Shown here piece by piece: positions 38,412-47,815 of a DNA stretch of 64,000 nucleotides. This DNA comes from Actinoplanes sandaracinus. GTDB taxonomy: Bacteria > Actinomycetota > Actinomycetes > Mycobacteriales > Micromonosporaceae. The DNA is taken from NCBI RefSeq assembly GCF_030009775.1, contig NZ_JASCTH010000026.1, positions 109,363 through 173,362 on the forward strand, given 5' to 3'. Under the pieces are notes generated by a model. The model saw nothing but the letters and a program-made list of their open reading frames with translations. It did not search any database and had not been told where the DNA came from. Both the position numbers and the translations under genes were made by a program. The number at the start of each line of letters is the position of its first letter. Positions within the stretch are counted from its first letter, which is position 1.

Positions 38412-41400
38412 TCACGACGCCTCGGGTGTCGGCTTCGTCTGCTGGAGAATGGAATCGTCCGTGCGCAGCACCGGGTTCGGCGTCTCTCCGATCGGGCCGG
38501 GCGCGGTGTCCTTCTTGCCCCGCTGATCAGCGATCGCGTTCCACACCTTGATGACGACCGTCGACCCCTGGCACGCGGCGGCGTCGGCCGGCTTCGGAGG
38601 CTCCGCGCCCGCCACCGGGTTCAACTCCGCCGCCACCTGGTCCACCGCACAATTCGGCAGGCCCACCGCCAGGTCCAATGTGAGCTCGTCACGGCTCCAG
38701 CAGCTGTAGGTGCCCTCCTCGGGACGAACCGGCATCTCCGGGCAGCCCTCGACCTTCCGCGGCGTCCAGCCCGCCTTGGTCAGCGCCTTCGTGTAGACGT
38801 CCGTCGTCTGCGCGAACGGCTGCCCCGAGTCGGCGGTCCGCTCCCGGAAACTGCACTCCAGCAGGCACAGGTTGCTGTTGCTCTTGAAATCCTTCTCATT
38901 GCCCGACGCCCAGGCCGGCACGTCCAGCGAGTCCAACGACGCGAAGACGGGATCACTGACCGTCGCCCGCACCGCGAAGAACGCCGGCAGTACCAGCAGC
39001 ACCAGCGCGGCCAGCGACATCAGCGTGACCAGGCGGAGCTGCCGCTGCGTGCGCAACTTGCGGCGCAACTCGGCGCGCGCCCCGCGCAGGCCGCCCTCCG
39101 GGTCGGCGTCGTCCGCCTCCCCACCGGTCTCACCACGGCCGTCCTGCCGGGCTCGCGGTTCCCCGTCATCAAGACCATCCGAGGGTACGGCCGGAGCACC
39201 GCCCCGGGAACCCGCCCCGGCCTGGCCACTCGCCGCGCCGGCAGCGGCCGGGGAGACCGGGCCGGACGTGACCACGCCCCGTCCGGCGGCTGCCGAGCCC
39301 ATCGGGCGGGCCGTCCCCGCGTCGGGGGCGACCGAAGCGCGGCCCGGGGTCGCGGCGCCCACGGCCACCGCGCCTGTCGCGCCTGTCCCATGGCCATTGT
39401 CAGGTCCGGATCCGGCCTGGCCCGGTACTGCCGCGCCGCCGCGTGCGGGACCCGGTCCACCGGATCCGCCCGGTCCGCGGGATCCGCCCGGTACTCCCGG
39501 TCCGCCGTGTCCGTCCGGTGTGTTGCCGGGTCCGGTCTGTTCATTGCCTCCATCGAACGCCGGGCCGGGCACCGCGGCGCCGCCCATCGCACGGGAATGC
39601 CCGTCCGGGGCGACTGCGGCTCGGCCCGGCGCCCCGGCCCCACCTGGGGCACGTGACGGGCCGTCCGGCACCGCAGCGCCGCCGATCGCACGCGAATAGC
39701 CGTCCGGCCCACTTCCGCCCGCAACAGCGGCGCCACCCACCGCACGGGAATGCCCGTCCTGATCCGGCCCGGCCCGGCCCGGCACGCCCGCGCCGCCTAC
39801 GGCACGCGACTGACCGTCCGGCGTATTTCCACCCGCAACGGCAGCGCCACCCACCGCACGGCCGTGACCCTCCGGCCCAGTCCCGCCCGGCACCGCAGCG
39901 CCGCCCACCGCACGCGAATGGCCATCGGGCCCAGCCCCGCCACCCATCGGACGCGAGGCGCCGCCCGAGACGCCGCCTCCGGTCCGCGGCTGGCCGTCCG
40001 GACCTGGCCCGAACCGGCCCCGTGCACCGCCCGCACCCGCGGAGGGGCGACCGGGCAGACCCGACGGCTCCCCGTCCGGCTCAGCGCCGGCATGCCCAGG
40101 CGCCATGCCCATCGCGGTGGCCGGGTCACCGTCGGAACCCTGCACGCCACGACCCACGGCACCCGTCGCTCGAGACGGTCCGCCGCCCGGTCCGGCCGGG
40201 CCACGGCCGGGCAGACCCGACGGCCCGCCACCAGGACCGGCGGCGCGGCGACGCGGTCCACCGGCCGGTCCGGCGCCACCGGGACCGGCAGCACCGGGGC
40301 CGGCAACACCCGCAGACCCACCATCCGGGCCGCTCATCCCATGACGCGGTCCACCGGCCGGTTCGGCATCACCGGGACCGGCAACACCCCCGGGCCCACC
40401 GTCCGGACCACTCATCCCATGACGCGGACCACCAGCCGGTCCCGCACCACCCGAGCCGGCCAGGCCCGCAGGCCCACCATCCGGGGAGTTCGCCCCATGG
40501 CGTAGGTCACCGGTCGGACCGCTCGTCCCATGACGGGGCGCTCCGTCCTGGCCGCTCATCCCATGACGTAGTTCACCGTCCGGGCCACTCGTCCCGTGAC
40601 GGGGAGCTCCGTCCGGGCTCGCCGTTGCACGGGGCGGCTCGCCGTCCGGGCGGGCCATGCCAGGCCGTCCGCCATTCTGGCCGGGTCTGCCCCTGCCGGA
40701 AGCGGCGGCGCCCACGGCTGCTCCGGCGACCGCACCCCGTGCTGCCGCGGGCGGACCGGCCGGGCCTGCCGGGGCACGTCCGGGCACAGCTGCGCCACCA
40801 CGTGCCGGGCCTTGGGCGCGGCCAGGACCCTGTCCGGGCGCCTGCGCTCCACCTCGGACGGAGCCACCGTCCGGGCCGGTTCCGGGCACGCCACCAGGCC
40901 CGGCGACACCGCCAGAGGCAGCAGGACCGCCGGTAGCGGCCATTCCACCAGCGCCGGCCGCACCGCCGGTCACCCCGCCAGGACCAGTTGCACCGCCGGG
41001 ACCGGACATTCCGGCTGCGCCGGACCTCCCGCCCTGGCCAGGCCTACCGCCGGGACCAGGCCTGCCGCCGGGCCCGGGACTACCGCCAGGCGCTGGCCTT
41101 CCGCTGGGAGCGGGCCTCCCGCCAGGGGCAGGCCGACCGTCGGAACCGCGTGGGCCGGGCTGGGCTCGGCCGGGCGCGGCACCCATCGCCTGAGCCGGGC
41201 CCGAGCCGGGTGCCGCGGCATCCGGTCGCGCGGCGCCGGACCCTGCCGGCCGGACACCGCTGTGCCGGCCGGTGTGCTCCTCACCGTCAGCCGGGAAAGG
41301 TCCATGCGCGCCGCCCGGCGGCTCGGCGCCGGGCGCACGCCTGCCGGGACCGGCCTGTTCGGGTACGGCGACGCCGCCCGCAGCACCCCGATCCTCACCG

Positions 41401-44177
41401 GCCTGCGGCGGAACCCCGGGCCCACGCTGGCCACGACCGGGACGCTGGATCACGCCGGAAACGCTGTCCGCCATCGCGCCGGCCCGCCCGGGCACCGCCG
41501 GGACACGAGCGCCCTGCTTACCCGGAACGACCGGCGGAACCACGGCAGCGGCCCGTACCGGCCGCCCGTCACCGGGCCCGGTACGGCGCGGACCGGGAAC
41601 ATCCGCGGTTCCGGTGAAGCCGCCGGCCTCCGGTTCGTCGGGATCGACTCCTTGGTGGGTGTTCCGGCGGCGGCGGGCCTCGCTGCGCGAGATGCCGTCA
41701 CCGGATTGCCCGTCGGGGCGTCCACCGTGGCCGTCGCCGCCCGGCCAGCCGTCCTGACCGGGGTGGGACTGGCTTCCGCGACGGACGACACTGTGCGTGC
41801 CGGTGTCGCTGCCGGCCTGGACGAATCCGTAAGCGCCGGTGTCACTGCCGGTCTGGACGAACCCGTGCGCGCCGGTGTCACTCCCGGTCTGGACGAACCC
41901 GTGCGCGCCAGTATCACTGCCGGTCTGGACGAATCCGTGCGCGCCGGTGTCACTCCCGGTCTGGACGAACCCGTGCGCGCCAGTATCACTGCCGGTCTGG
42001 ACGAATCCGTGCGCGCCGGTGTCCGTACCCGTCTGAATGAACGCATGGGAACCGGTGTCGGCCCGCGGCCCGCTGTCGGGGGAACCGTGACGGTTGGGCC
42101 GCTCGTCGCCGGGAATCGGCGACGCGGCCTGTCCCGGACGACGGCCGGGATCGCCGTCCGGAGCGGCGTGGCCGGGCTGTCCGCCCCGGCTCGCACGCCG
42201 ACCGGCGGGTCCCTCGCCAGCGGCGAGGTCCTCGGCCCGTCCCCGGCGGATCCGGTCCCGGCCGGAGCGATCCTCGCCCGCACCGGGCCGTCCCGGCGCC
42301 GTGGCCGCCCCGTAGGTCGCGGCGGGACCCTGTTCGTACCCGTTCGGAATGGCGCCGGACTGATGCACGGCGTCATAGGCGTTCGGGATCGGCCCCGATT
42401 GGTGCACGGCGTCATAGCCGTGAGGGATCGCGCCTGACTGATGCGCGTCGTCACGGCCGTCAGGAATCGGCCCCGACTGGTGCACAGCGTCGTAGGCGTT
42501 CGGGATCGGCCCCGACTGATGCACGGCGTCATAGCCGCCCGGCATCTGGCCCGGCTGCTGGCCGCCGTCGGGGCGACCCGGTGAGACCGGGTTCGCCGGA
42601 CGGAAACGATCACGCGCAGGAGCGGCCGGCGATGTGGGCCGGACACCGGGGCCGGCCCCACGGGCGCCGGGCGACACCGGCCGGGCACTGGGCGCCGCAC
42701 CACGGGTGCCGGGCGACACCGGCCGGACACCGGGCGCCGCACCACGGGTGCCGCCAGGGGCGCCGGGGACCTCGGGTGCGTTACCGGAGAGCGGAACACC
42801 GGCGCCGCCCGCCGGAGGCTGTCCGGGGAACATCTGACCGGACGGATCCGCGTCGATCTGCCGACGACCGCCACCGGTCTCCGGGCCGACCGCCGGGCGG
42901 CCACCCGGCCCGCCCCGGCGAGCGCCGGGCGGCATCTGACCGGGAGCGCCGGCCGGAGGCATCTGACCGGACGCCATCTGACCAGGACGATTCGGGCCGA
43001 GAGGCATCTGACCAGGCCGATTCGGTCCGAGAGGCGCCTGACCCGGCACGCCCTGACCCGGCACGCCCTGACCCGGGACGCCCTGACCCGGCACGCCCTG
43101 ACCCGGCGGCATCTGCCCACCGGATGGGCGCTGTCCAGCCGGGCCCGGCCCACGCCGCCCGCGGCCCTGCTGCTCGAACGGCGCCTGACCGGGCGGAACC
43201 GTGCCCGGCGGCATCTGGCCTGCCGAAGCCGCGCTGGGAGGAGTCTGCCCGCCCGGCGCGCCACCGGGCGGCATCTGCCCGGGATTGACCGGCCCGGAAG
43301 GAAGCTGACCAGGCGCGATCGCACCCGGCGGAATCTGGCCGTGCGGCACTGGGCCGGCCGGGACCTGTCCGGGCGGCACCGTGCCTGGGCGCGGGCCGGG
43401 CTGCATCTGACCAGGCTGCATCGGGCGGGAACGCTGGCCGGGCGGCGTCTGGCCGGGCGCACCGGCCGCCCCACGTGGGGCGGCACCTGCCTGACCGGGC
43501 GAAACCGGCCCGGACGGCCCGGCTGCCGGACGTGACTGTCCGGCGCCACCGGCATTCCCCGGGCCCGCCGGCCCGGCATGCTGACCAGCCGGGCCGGCCA
43601 TGCCCTGATTCACCGGAGCGGACCGCGGTCCACCTCGCCCCGGCGGCACCTGACCAGCCCTCTGACCGGGAGGAACCGCCCCTGCCACCATCGGGCCGGG
43701 CGCGCCGGCGCCCGGGGGCGCCTGACCGGCGGGAAACGCTCCGGGCGGCATCGCACCGGGCGACACCTGAGCGGACCGCGGCGCCGGCCGCTGCCCGGGT
43801 GAGGGAGGCTGCCAGCCGCCGGTGGCCTCACCGTCGGCGCGCCCACCCTGCGCGGGATAGCCGTCGGCTGGCTCACTCTGCGCGGGATAGCCGTCCGGGT
43901 CCCCGGGGAACGCGAAGTCGTCATCGGGAGCATCGTCCGGTCCTGGCGCCACCCGCCCGGACTTACTGCTCCGGGCTTCTCCGGGAAGGACACCGGGCCC
44001 GATCGCATCGCTGCTCTCCTTGGCCGTTCGCAGGTCGTCGAGCCAGCCGGTCTCCTCGCGCGGGACCTCCTGGGGAACGGCCGGCTGCTCGGCACGGCCA
44101 CCACGCCCGAAGCGCCGGCGGCTCTTACCGCCCTGACCGGCATCGTCGTCGGGTCGATCGGCACCCCGCGCTGTCAC
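38412..44177 (-). CDS. Giant low-complexity Pro/Gly-rich membrane protein
   Basis: I do not recognise this 1,921-residue protein. About 1,700 N-terminal residues are disordered and built of Gly, Pro, Ala, Gln, Asp and His, with several in-frame repeat arrays: PGQGV pentads (near residues 355-380), a 13-residue YDAVHQSGPIPNA unit (about 548-613), a 12-residue GSDTGAHGFVQT unit (about 704-800), and RHGMSGPDGG- and PDGHSRAVGG-like repeats later. An Arg-rich stretch (ARAELRRKLRTQRQLRL) precedes one membrane helix (about 1713-1736), putting the disordered part in the cytoplasm. The roughly 185-residue outer part has six cysteines (CLLEC, GCPEM, SCWS, NCAV, ACQG). The GTG at 44177 overlaps the rarA stop (GTGA) and has GGAAGGA upstream, so the gene is translationally coupled to rarA. 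It could act as a cytoplasmic condensate-forming scaffold tied to a folded sensor outside; this is a guess. Confidence 0.8.
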   Translation of the reverse strand: MTARGADRPDDDAGQGGKSRRRFGRGGRAEQPAVPQEVPREETGWLDDLRTAKESSDAIGPGVLPGEARSSKSGRVAPGPDDAPDDDFAFPGDPDGYPAQSEPADGYPAQGGRADGEATGGWQPPSPGQRPAPRSAQVSPGAMPPGAFPAGQAPPGAGAPGPMVAGAVPPGQRAGQVPPGRGGPRSAPVNQGMAGPAGQHAGPAGPGNAGGAGQSRPAAGPSGPVSPGQAGAAPRGAAGAPGQTPPGQRSRPMQPGQMQPGPRPGTVPPGQVPAGPVPHGQIPPGAIAPGQLPSGPVNPGQMPPGGAPGGQTPPSAASAGQMPPGTVPPGQAPFEQQGRGRRGPGPAGQRPSGGQMPPGQGVPGQGVPGQGVPGQGVPGQAPLGPNRPGQMPLGPNRPGQMASGQMPPAGAPGQMPPGARRGGPGGRPAVGPETGGGRRQIDADPSGQMFPGQPPAGGAGVPLSGNAPEVPGAPGGTRGAAPGVRPVSPGTRGAAPSARPVSPGARGAGPGVRPTSPAAPARDRFRPANPVSPGRPDGGQQPGQMPGGYDAVHQSGPIPNAYDAVHQSGPIPDGRDDAHQSGAIPHGYDAVHQSGPIPNAYDAVHQSGAIPNGYEQGPAATYGAATAPGRPGAGEDRSGRDRIRRGRAEDLAAGEGPAGRRASRGGQPGHAAPDGDPGRRPGQAASPIPGDERPNRHGSPDSGPRADTGSHAFIQTGTDTGAHGFVQTGSDTGAHGFVQTGSDTGAHGFVQTGSDTGAHGFVQTGSDTGAHGFVQTGSDTGAYGFVQAGSDTGTHSVVRRGSQSHPGQDGWPGGDGHGGRPDGQSGDGISRSEARRRRNTHQGVDPDEPEAGGFTGTADVPGPRRTGPGDGRPVRAAAVVPPVVPGKQGARVPAVPGRAGAMADSVSGVIQRPGRGQRGPGVPPQAGEDRGAAGGVAVPEQAGPGRRAPGAEPPGGAHGPFPADGEEHTGRHSGVRPAGSGAARPDAAAPGSGPAQAMGAAPGRAQPGPRGSDGRPAPGGRPAPSGRPAPGGSPGPGGRPGPGGRPGQGGRSGAAGMSGPGGATGPGGVTGGAAGAGGMAATGGPAASGGVAGPGGVPGTGPDGGSVRGGAQAPGQGPGRAQGPARGGAAVPGRAPAGPAGPPAAARGAVAGAAVGAAASGRGRPGQNGGRPGMARPDGEPPRATASPDGAPRHGTSGPDGELRHGMSGQDGAPRHGTSGPTGDLRHGANSPDGGPAGLAGSGGAGPAGGPRHGMSGPDGGPGGVAGPGDAEPAGGPRHGMSGPDGGSAGVAGPGAAGPGGAGPAGGPRRRAAGPGGGPSGLPGRGPAGPGGGPSRATGAVGRGVQGSDGDPATAMGMAPGHAGAEPDGEPSGLPGRPSAGAGGARGRFGPGPDGQPRTGGGVSGGASRPMGGGAGPDGHSRAVGGAAVPGGTGPEGHGRAVGGAAVAGGNTPDGQSRAVGGAGVPGRAGPDQDGHSRAVGGAAVAGGSGPDGYSRAIGGAAVPDGPSRAPGGAGAPGRAAVAPDGHSRAMGGAAVPGPAFDGGNEQTGPGNTPDGHGGPGVPGGSRGPGGSGGPGPARGGAAVPGQAGSGPDNGHGTGATGAVAVGAATPGRASVAPDAGTARPMGSAAAGRGVVTSGPVSPAAAGAASGQAGAGSRGGAPAVPSDGLDDGEPRARQDGRGETGGEADDADPEGGLRGARAELRRKLRTQRQLRLVTLMSLAALVLLVLPAFFAVRATVSDPVFASLDSLDVPAWASGNEKDFKSNSNLCLLECSFRERTADSGQPFAQTTDVYTKALTKAGWTPRKVEGCPEMPVRPEEGTYSCWSRDELTLDLAVGLPNCAVDQVAAELNPVAGAEPPKPADAAACQGSTVVIKVWNAIADQRGKKDTAPGPIGETPNPVLRTDDSILQQTKPTPEAS
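41775..42066 (-). repeat. 36-bp in-frame repeat (12-residue GSDTGAHGFVQT unit)
   Basis: Eight to nine units of 36 bp; the five central ones encode identical 12-mers and are close to identical in DNA, while end copies have diverged (IQT, AYGFVQA, THSVVRR). The array is uninterrupted and in frame, so this is protein repeat expansion, not a CRISPR. Confidence 0.9.
42337..42535 (-). repeat. 39-bp in-frame repeat (13-residue YDAVHQSGPIPNA unit)
   Basis: Five units of 13 residues, variants ending PNA, PDG, PHG, PNA and PNG. It lies in the giant protein between a Pro-rich part and the GSDTG array. Confidence 0.88.
43035..43115 (-). repeat. 15-bp in-frame repeat (PGQGV pentads)
   Basis: Four to five PGQGV units in tandem in the giant protein, resembling elastin-like or collagen-like pentads. 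Nearly identical at the DNA level, so copy number probably varies between strains. Confidence 0.85.
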
Positions 44178-46006
44178 CGCTGTTCCTTCCCGGCACTGTC
44201 GCCGCTGTCGTCACTGCCTTCGGCACCACCCGCGGCCGGACCCCGCCCGGTCACGCCGGCGCCGCCGCCGGCCTCAGCACTGGTCACAGCCCTGTCCGGC
44301 CCGGCACCGCTCGCACCGCCTGTGCCGTCTGTGAGGCCCGCCGCGTCGGCGCCGTCCTCGCCGTTGACGGGTGTCGCCGCACCGGTCGTGTCACGACCGG
44401 CAGGGCGAACACCGTCCGAATCCATTTCCTTACTTTGAGGAACCGCCGACGTGCCGACCGGTTCCGAGTCCGCCGAAGACTGTGACGCATTCGCGGCCGG
44501 AGCACCACCCGCCGCGCGGTCCGACGCACCCACCGAAGCGGTGACCGGCCTGCTCGCCGTTCCGGGATTCGTCTCGCCGCCGGCCGCCCCCGAGCCGGCC
44601 GCGGGCCCACCACCGACCGGTCGTGACGTGGGGCTGAGGCCCCGCACGATCCGGCGCAGTCGCGGGACGCGCTCCCCGACCGCGCGTTCGGCGCCGTGAT
44701 CGGTCGGCCGGTAGTAGTCGGTTCCGACCAAATCATCGGGGACATACTGCTGGCGGACCACACCTCGCGGATCATCGTGCGGGTAGCGGTAGCCCCGGCC
44801 GTGACCGAGGCCGCGCGACCCCGAATAGTGCGCGTCGCGCAGGTGTGGCGGCACCGGGCCGCCCCGGCCCGCGCGGACGTCCGCCATCGCCTCGCCGAGG
44901 GCGGTGGTGACGCTGTTCGACTTGGGCGCGGTGGCCGCGTGCACGACGGCCTGGGCCAGGTTGAGACCGGCTTCGGGCAGGCCCACGTTCTGCACGGCCT
45001 GGGCGGCGGCGGTCGCCACCAGCAGCGCCTGCGGGTCGGCCATGCCGACGTCCTCACTGGCGAAGATGACGATGCGCCGGGCGATGAACCTCGGGTCCTC
45101 ACCGGCGACCAACATCCGGGCGAGGTAGTGCAATGCCGCGTCGGGGTCGCTGCCGCGCATGCTCTTGATGAACGCGCTGATCACGTCGTAGTGGGCGTCG
45201 CCGTCCCGGTCGTAGCGGACCGCCGCCACGTCCACGGCCTTCTCCGCGGTGGCGAGATCGATCTCGCCGGCGTCCTGAGCCAGCGCGGAACCCGCCGCGG
45301 CCTCCAGAGCGGTCAGGGCTTTCCGGACGTCACCGGACGCCAGCCGCACCAGATGGTCCTCGGCGTCCGGAGCGAGGGCGACCGTGCCGCCGAGCCCGCG
45401 CTCGTCCGAGACCGCGCGCCGGATGAGCCGGCGAACGTCGTCCTCGGCGAGGGGCTGGAGGGTGAGGAGCACGCATCGGGAGAGCAGGGGCGAGATGACC
45501 GAGAAGTACGGGTTCTCGGTGGTCGCGGCGAGCAGGGTGACCGTCCGGTCCTCGACGGCCGCGAGCAGCGAGTCCTGCTGGGTCTTGCTGAAGCGGTGCA
45601 CCTCGTCGATGAACAGAACGGTGGGCGGGCCGCCGTAACGGCGCTCACGCCGCGCGGTGTCGATCACCGCGCGCACGTCCTTGACACCCGCCGTCAGGGC
45701 GGACATCGCGACGAACTTGCGGTCGGTCGCGTTCGCCACCAGGTGCGCGATGGTGGTCTTGCCGGTGCCGGGCGGGCCCCACAGGATCACCGACATCGGG
45801 CTGGTGCCGGTGACCAGTTGCCGCAGCGGTGCGCCGGGCGCCAGCAGATGCTTCTGACCGATCAACTCGTCCAGGGAGGTGGGGCGCATCCGCACCGGCA
45901 GCGGCGCGTCGCCCGCGGGCCGCCCGAATCCGGCGGCCGTGGGACCGGCCGGTTCGGCGGTCCGCGCGTCCGGCGGTGCTAGGGAGAAGAGCCCGTCCGT
46001 TTCCAT
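44174..46006 (-). CDS. rarA: Replication-associated recombination protein A (RarA/MgsA)
   Basis: AAA+ ATPase related to clamp loaders that acts at stalled replication forks. The 610-residue protein has Walker A GPPGTGKTT (about 78-86), Walker B VLFIDEVHRF, sensor 1 TTENPYFS, Arg finger region LLSRCVLLTL, and the helical C-terminal tetramer domain up to about 455. The last 150 residues are an unusual Ala/Gly/Ser-rich disordered tail. I use the ATG at 46006; the frame extends to 46183 without conserved sequence. The 279 bases upstream hold no gene. Its stop overlaps the giant gene's start. Confidence 0.93.
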   Translation of the reverse strand: METDGLFSLAPPDARTAEPAGPTAAGFGRPAGDAPLPVRMRPTSLDELIGQKHLLAPGAPLRQLVTGTSPMSVILWGPPGTGKTTIAHLVANATDRKFVAMSALTAGVKDVRAVIDTARRERRYGGPPTVLFIDEVHRFSKTQQDSLLAAVEDRTVTLLAATTENPYFSVISPLLSRCVLLTLQPLAEDDVRRLIRRAVSDERGLGGTVALAPDAEDHLVRLASGDVRKALTALEAAAGSALAQDAGEIDLATAEKAVDVAAVRYDRDGDAHYDVISAFIKSMRGSDPDAALHYLARMLVAGEDPRFIARRIVIFASEDVGMADPQALLVATAAAQAVQNVGLPEAGLNLAQAVVHAATAPKSNSVTTALGEAMADVRAGRGGPVPPHLRDAHYSGSRGLGHGRGYRYPHDDPRGVVRQQYVPDDLVGTDYYRPTDHGAERAVGERVPRLRRIVRGLSPTSRPVGGGPAAGSGAAGGETNPGTASRPVTASVGASDRAAGGAPAANASQSSADSEPVGTSAVPQSKEMDSDGVRPAGRDTTGAATPVNGEDGADAAGLTDGTGGASGAGPDRAVTSAEAGGGAGVTGRGPAAGGAEGSDDSGDSAGKEQR

Positions 46007-46285
46007 CACAACCGACAGTACCGGCCTTGGCGGCCCGATCAGAAACTCCACCTGCCGCCCTGTGGAAACGCTCCCGAGCAGCCACGACAGCCTCACGGAG
46101 CGTGGCCTTCCCCGGACGTGAGAACGAGTGGACGGCCCCGGAGAGGATCGCCGCCCGGCCTGGGGCACCCGAGCGGAAAGCACGGGGAGCGAGTCCGCGA
46201 CACGTGCCGGACAGACTTCCGGCCCGCCCGGGGCTGGGCGGGCCGGAGAGGCCGGAGGGTCGGCGGCCGGGTGGCCGCTGAAGAG

Positions 46286-46507
46286 TCAGCCGCGGCCCGG
46301 GCGGCGGCCGTAGAAGCGACGGCCGGAGCCGGTGCCGGAAGCGGCGCGCGGGCCGCTGCCGACGCCCGCCAGGTAGAGCGCGAGCAGCAGCAGGCCGAGC
46401 GAGCCCATGGTCTCGAAGTTGAACAGATCAGGGGCGCCGAAGTTGGTGTCGAGCAGGTCAGCGATAAGGTAGATGCCGAAGACGACGGCGGCGGCGATGG
46501 CGAGCAT
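46286..46507 (-). CDS. Small two-helix membrane protein
   Basis: Unrecognised 73-residue protein with two hydrophobic segments (LAIAAAVVFGIYLIADLL, about 2-19, and MGSLGLLLLALYLAGVG, about 34-50) and a basic Gly/Arg-rich tail. GGAGGA five bases before the ATG supports translation. Similar short proteins occur near rarA in relatives. Function unknown. Confidence 0.75.
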   Translation of the reverse strand: MLAIAAAVVFGIYLIADLLDTNFGAPDLFNFETMGSLGLLLLALYLAGVGSGPRAASGTGSGRRFYGRRPGRG

Positions 46508-46528
46508 CGGGTTCCTCCGGGGGGGGTG

Positions 46529-47815
46529 TCAGAGAGCCTGTGACAGGCTGGTACCCGGATGGGAGGGCTCCCGAAACTCCGTCCCGGCCGAACCTGCCCG
46601 TGACTTCACCAGATAGAGCGGGGCCGCCGCGGCGAGCACCACGGCTCCGGTGATGAGCGCCGTCGACGTGCCCGCCCGCGCGGCCACCGCGGTCAGCACG
46701 ATCGATCCGATCGCGAAGCCCGGGGCGGCGACCATCGAGTTCAGCGAGAGCAGACTCGTCCGGTACTCCCCCTCGGCCTGCCGGTGCAACAGTCCCGCGT
46801 GGACCGGGTTCGCCGCACCGTGCACGGCATAGCGGAGCAGGAAGGCGCCGATCACGCCCACCGGACCGGCCAGCAGCCCCATCCCCACGATCGTCAGCCC
46901 CTGGCCCACGCGCAGCGCGAACCCGGTCCACCGGGCGCCGAACCGGCGGGCGAGCAGTGGAACGAGCGCCGCACCCACCGCCGACGCGCCCCAGGCGGCC
47001 GAGCTGACCGGCCCCATCAGCGGCCCCGCCGCCGTGGTCACCTCACTGAGCCGGACCGGCATCAGCTGCTCGAAGGTGACCATGCCGAAACTCCACAGGA
47101 ACTCCACCGCGATCAGGGCCAGCACCACCCGGGACCGGCGGGCCAGACCCAGCGCGGCGCCGATCGCCGCCGGCACGCCACGCACGGAGGCGGCGAGCGC
47201 GACCCGCCCGCGAGCGGACCGCTGCTCACTCATCAACAGCGCCACCGCGAGAGTGCTGGCCAGGCTCAGGATCAAAGCCATCAGCACCGGTACGGTCAGC
47301 GCGCTCACCTGCCCGAGCGGCCCCAGATCGACCGGCCCGAGCCAGACCAGACCGCCACTGAGCAGGGCCGTCCCGGCGATCGCCAGGCTGGCGGTGGTGC
47401 CGCCCCGGCTGAGGCCGGTCTCGATGTCGGTTTCCGGGTCGGCGGCCAGCGCCTGGTCGACGAACCAGGACTCCAGCGGCCCGCTGTCGAGCGCCCGGTA
47501 GACGCCCTGCAGCAGATAGGCGAGCCCGAGCAGGACGATCGTGTCGGCGGCCACGAGCAGCGCCAGGGAGGCCAGGTTGATCACACCGGCGATCAGCAGC
47601 ACGGGCCGGCGCCCGAGAGCGTCGGCGAGCCCGCCGGTGGGCAGCTCCAGCAGGAGAACGACGAAACCTTGGATCGCCACCACCGAGCCGATCTCGGCGA
47701 TGCTCAGCCCTCGCTCCAGCGGAAGGAGCACCAGCACCGGGATGAGCAGCCCCACCGGGAGCCAGCGCAGCCCGAGCAGGATCAGATAGCGGGAGCGGAT
47801 CTGGGCCGCTGTCAT
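46529..47815 (-). CDS. MFS transporter, probable drug exporter
   Basis: A 428-residue, 12-helix major facilitator protein with motif A ELPTGGLADALGRRPVLLIAG (about 57-77) after helix 2. Its ATG at 47815 overlaps the stop of the upstream regulator (ATGA), with AGGAG four bases before it. Being coupled to an ArsR-like regulator, it is most likely an inducible exporter; the substrate is unknown. The protein is not of the Bcr/CflA group seen at 29 kb. Confidence 0.85.
   Translation of the reverse strand: MTAAQIRSRYLILLGLRWLPVGLLIPVLVLLPLERGLSIAEIGSVVAIQGFVVLLLELPTGGLADALGRRPVLLIAGVINLASLALLVAADTIVLLGLAYLLQGVYRALDSGPLESWFVDQALAADPETDIETGLSRGGTTASLAIAGTALLSGGLVWLGPVDLGPLGQVSALTVPVLMALILSLASTLAVALLMSEQRSARGRVALAASVRGVPAAIGAALGLARRSRVVLALIAVEFLWSFGMVTFEQLMPVRLSEVTTAAGPLMGPVSSAAWGASAVGAALVPLLARRFGARWTGFALRVGQGLTIVGMGLLAGPVGVIGAFLLRYAVHGAANPVHAGLLHRQAEGEYRTSLLSLNSMVAAPGFAIGSIVLTAVAARAGTSTALITGAVVLAAAAPLYLVKSRAGSAGTEFREPSHPGTSLSQAL

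Noticed and set aside
41775..42066. CRISPR-like array with 36-bp period
   Set aside because: Units are contiguous with no spacers, keep one reading frame and encode a 12-residue repeat.
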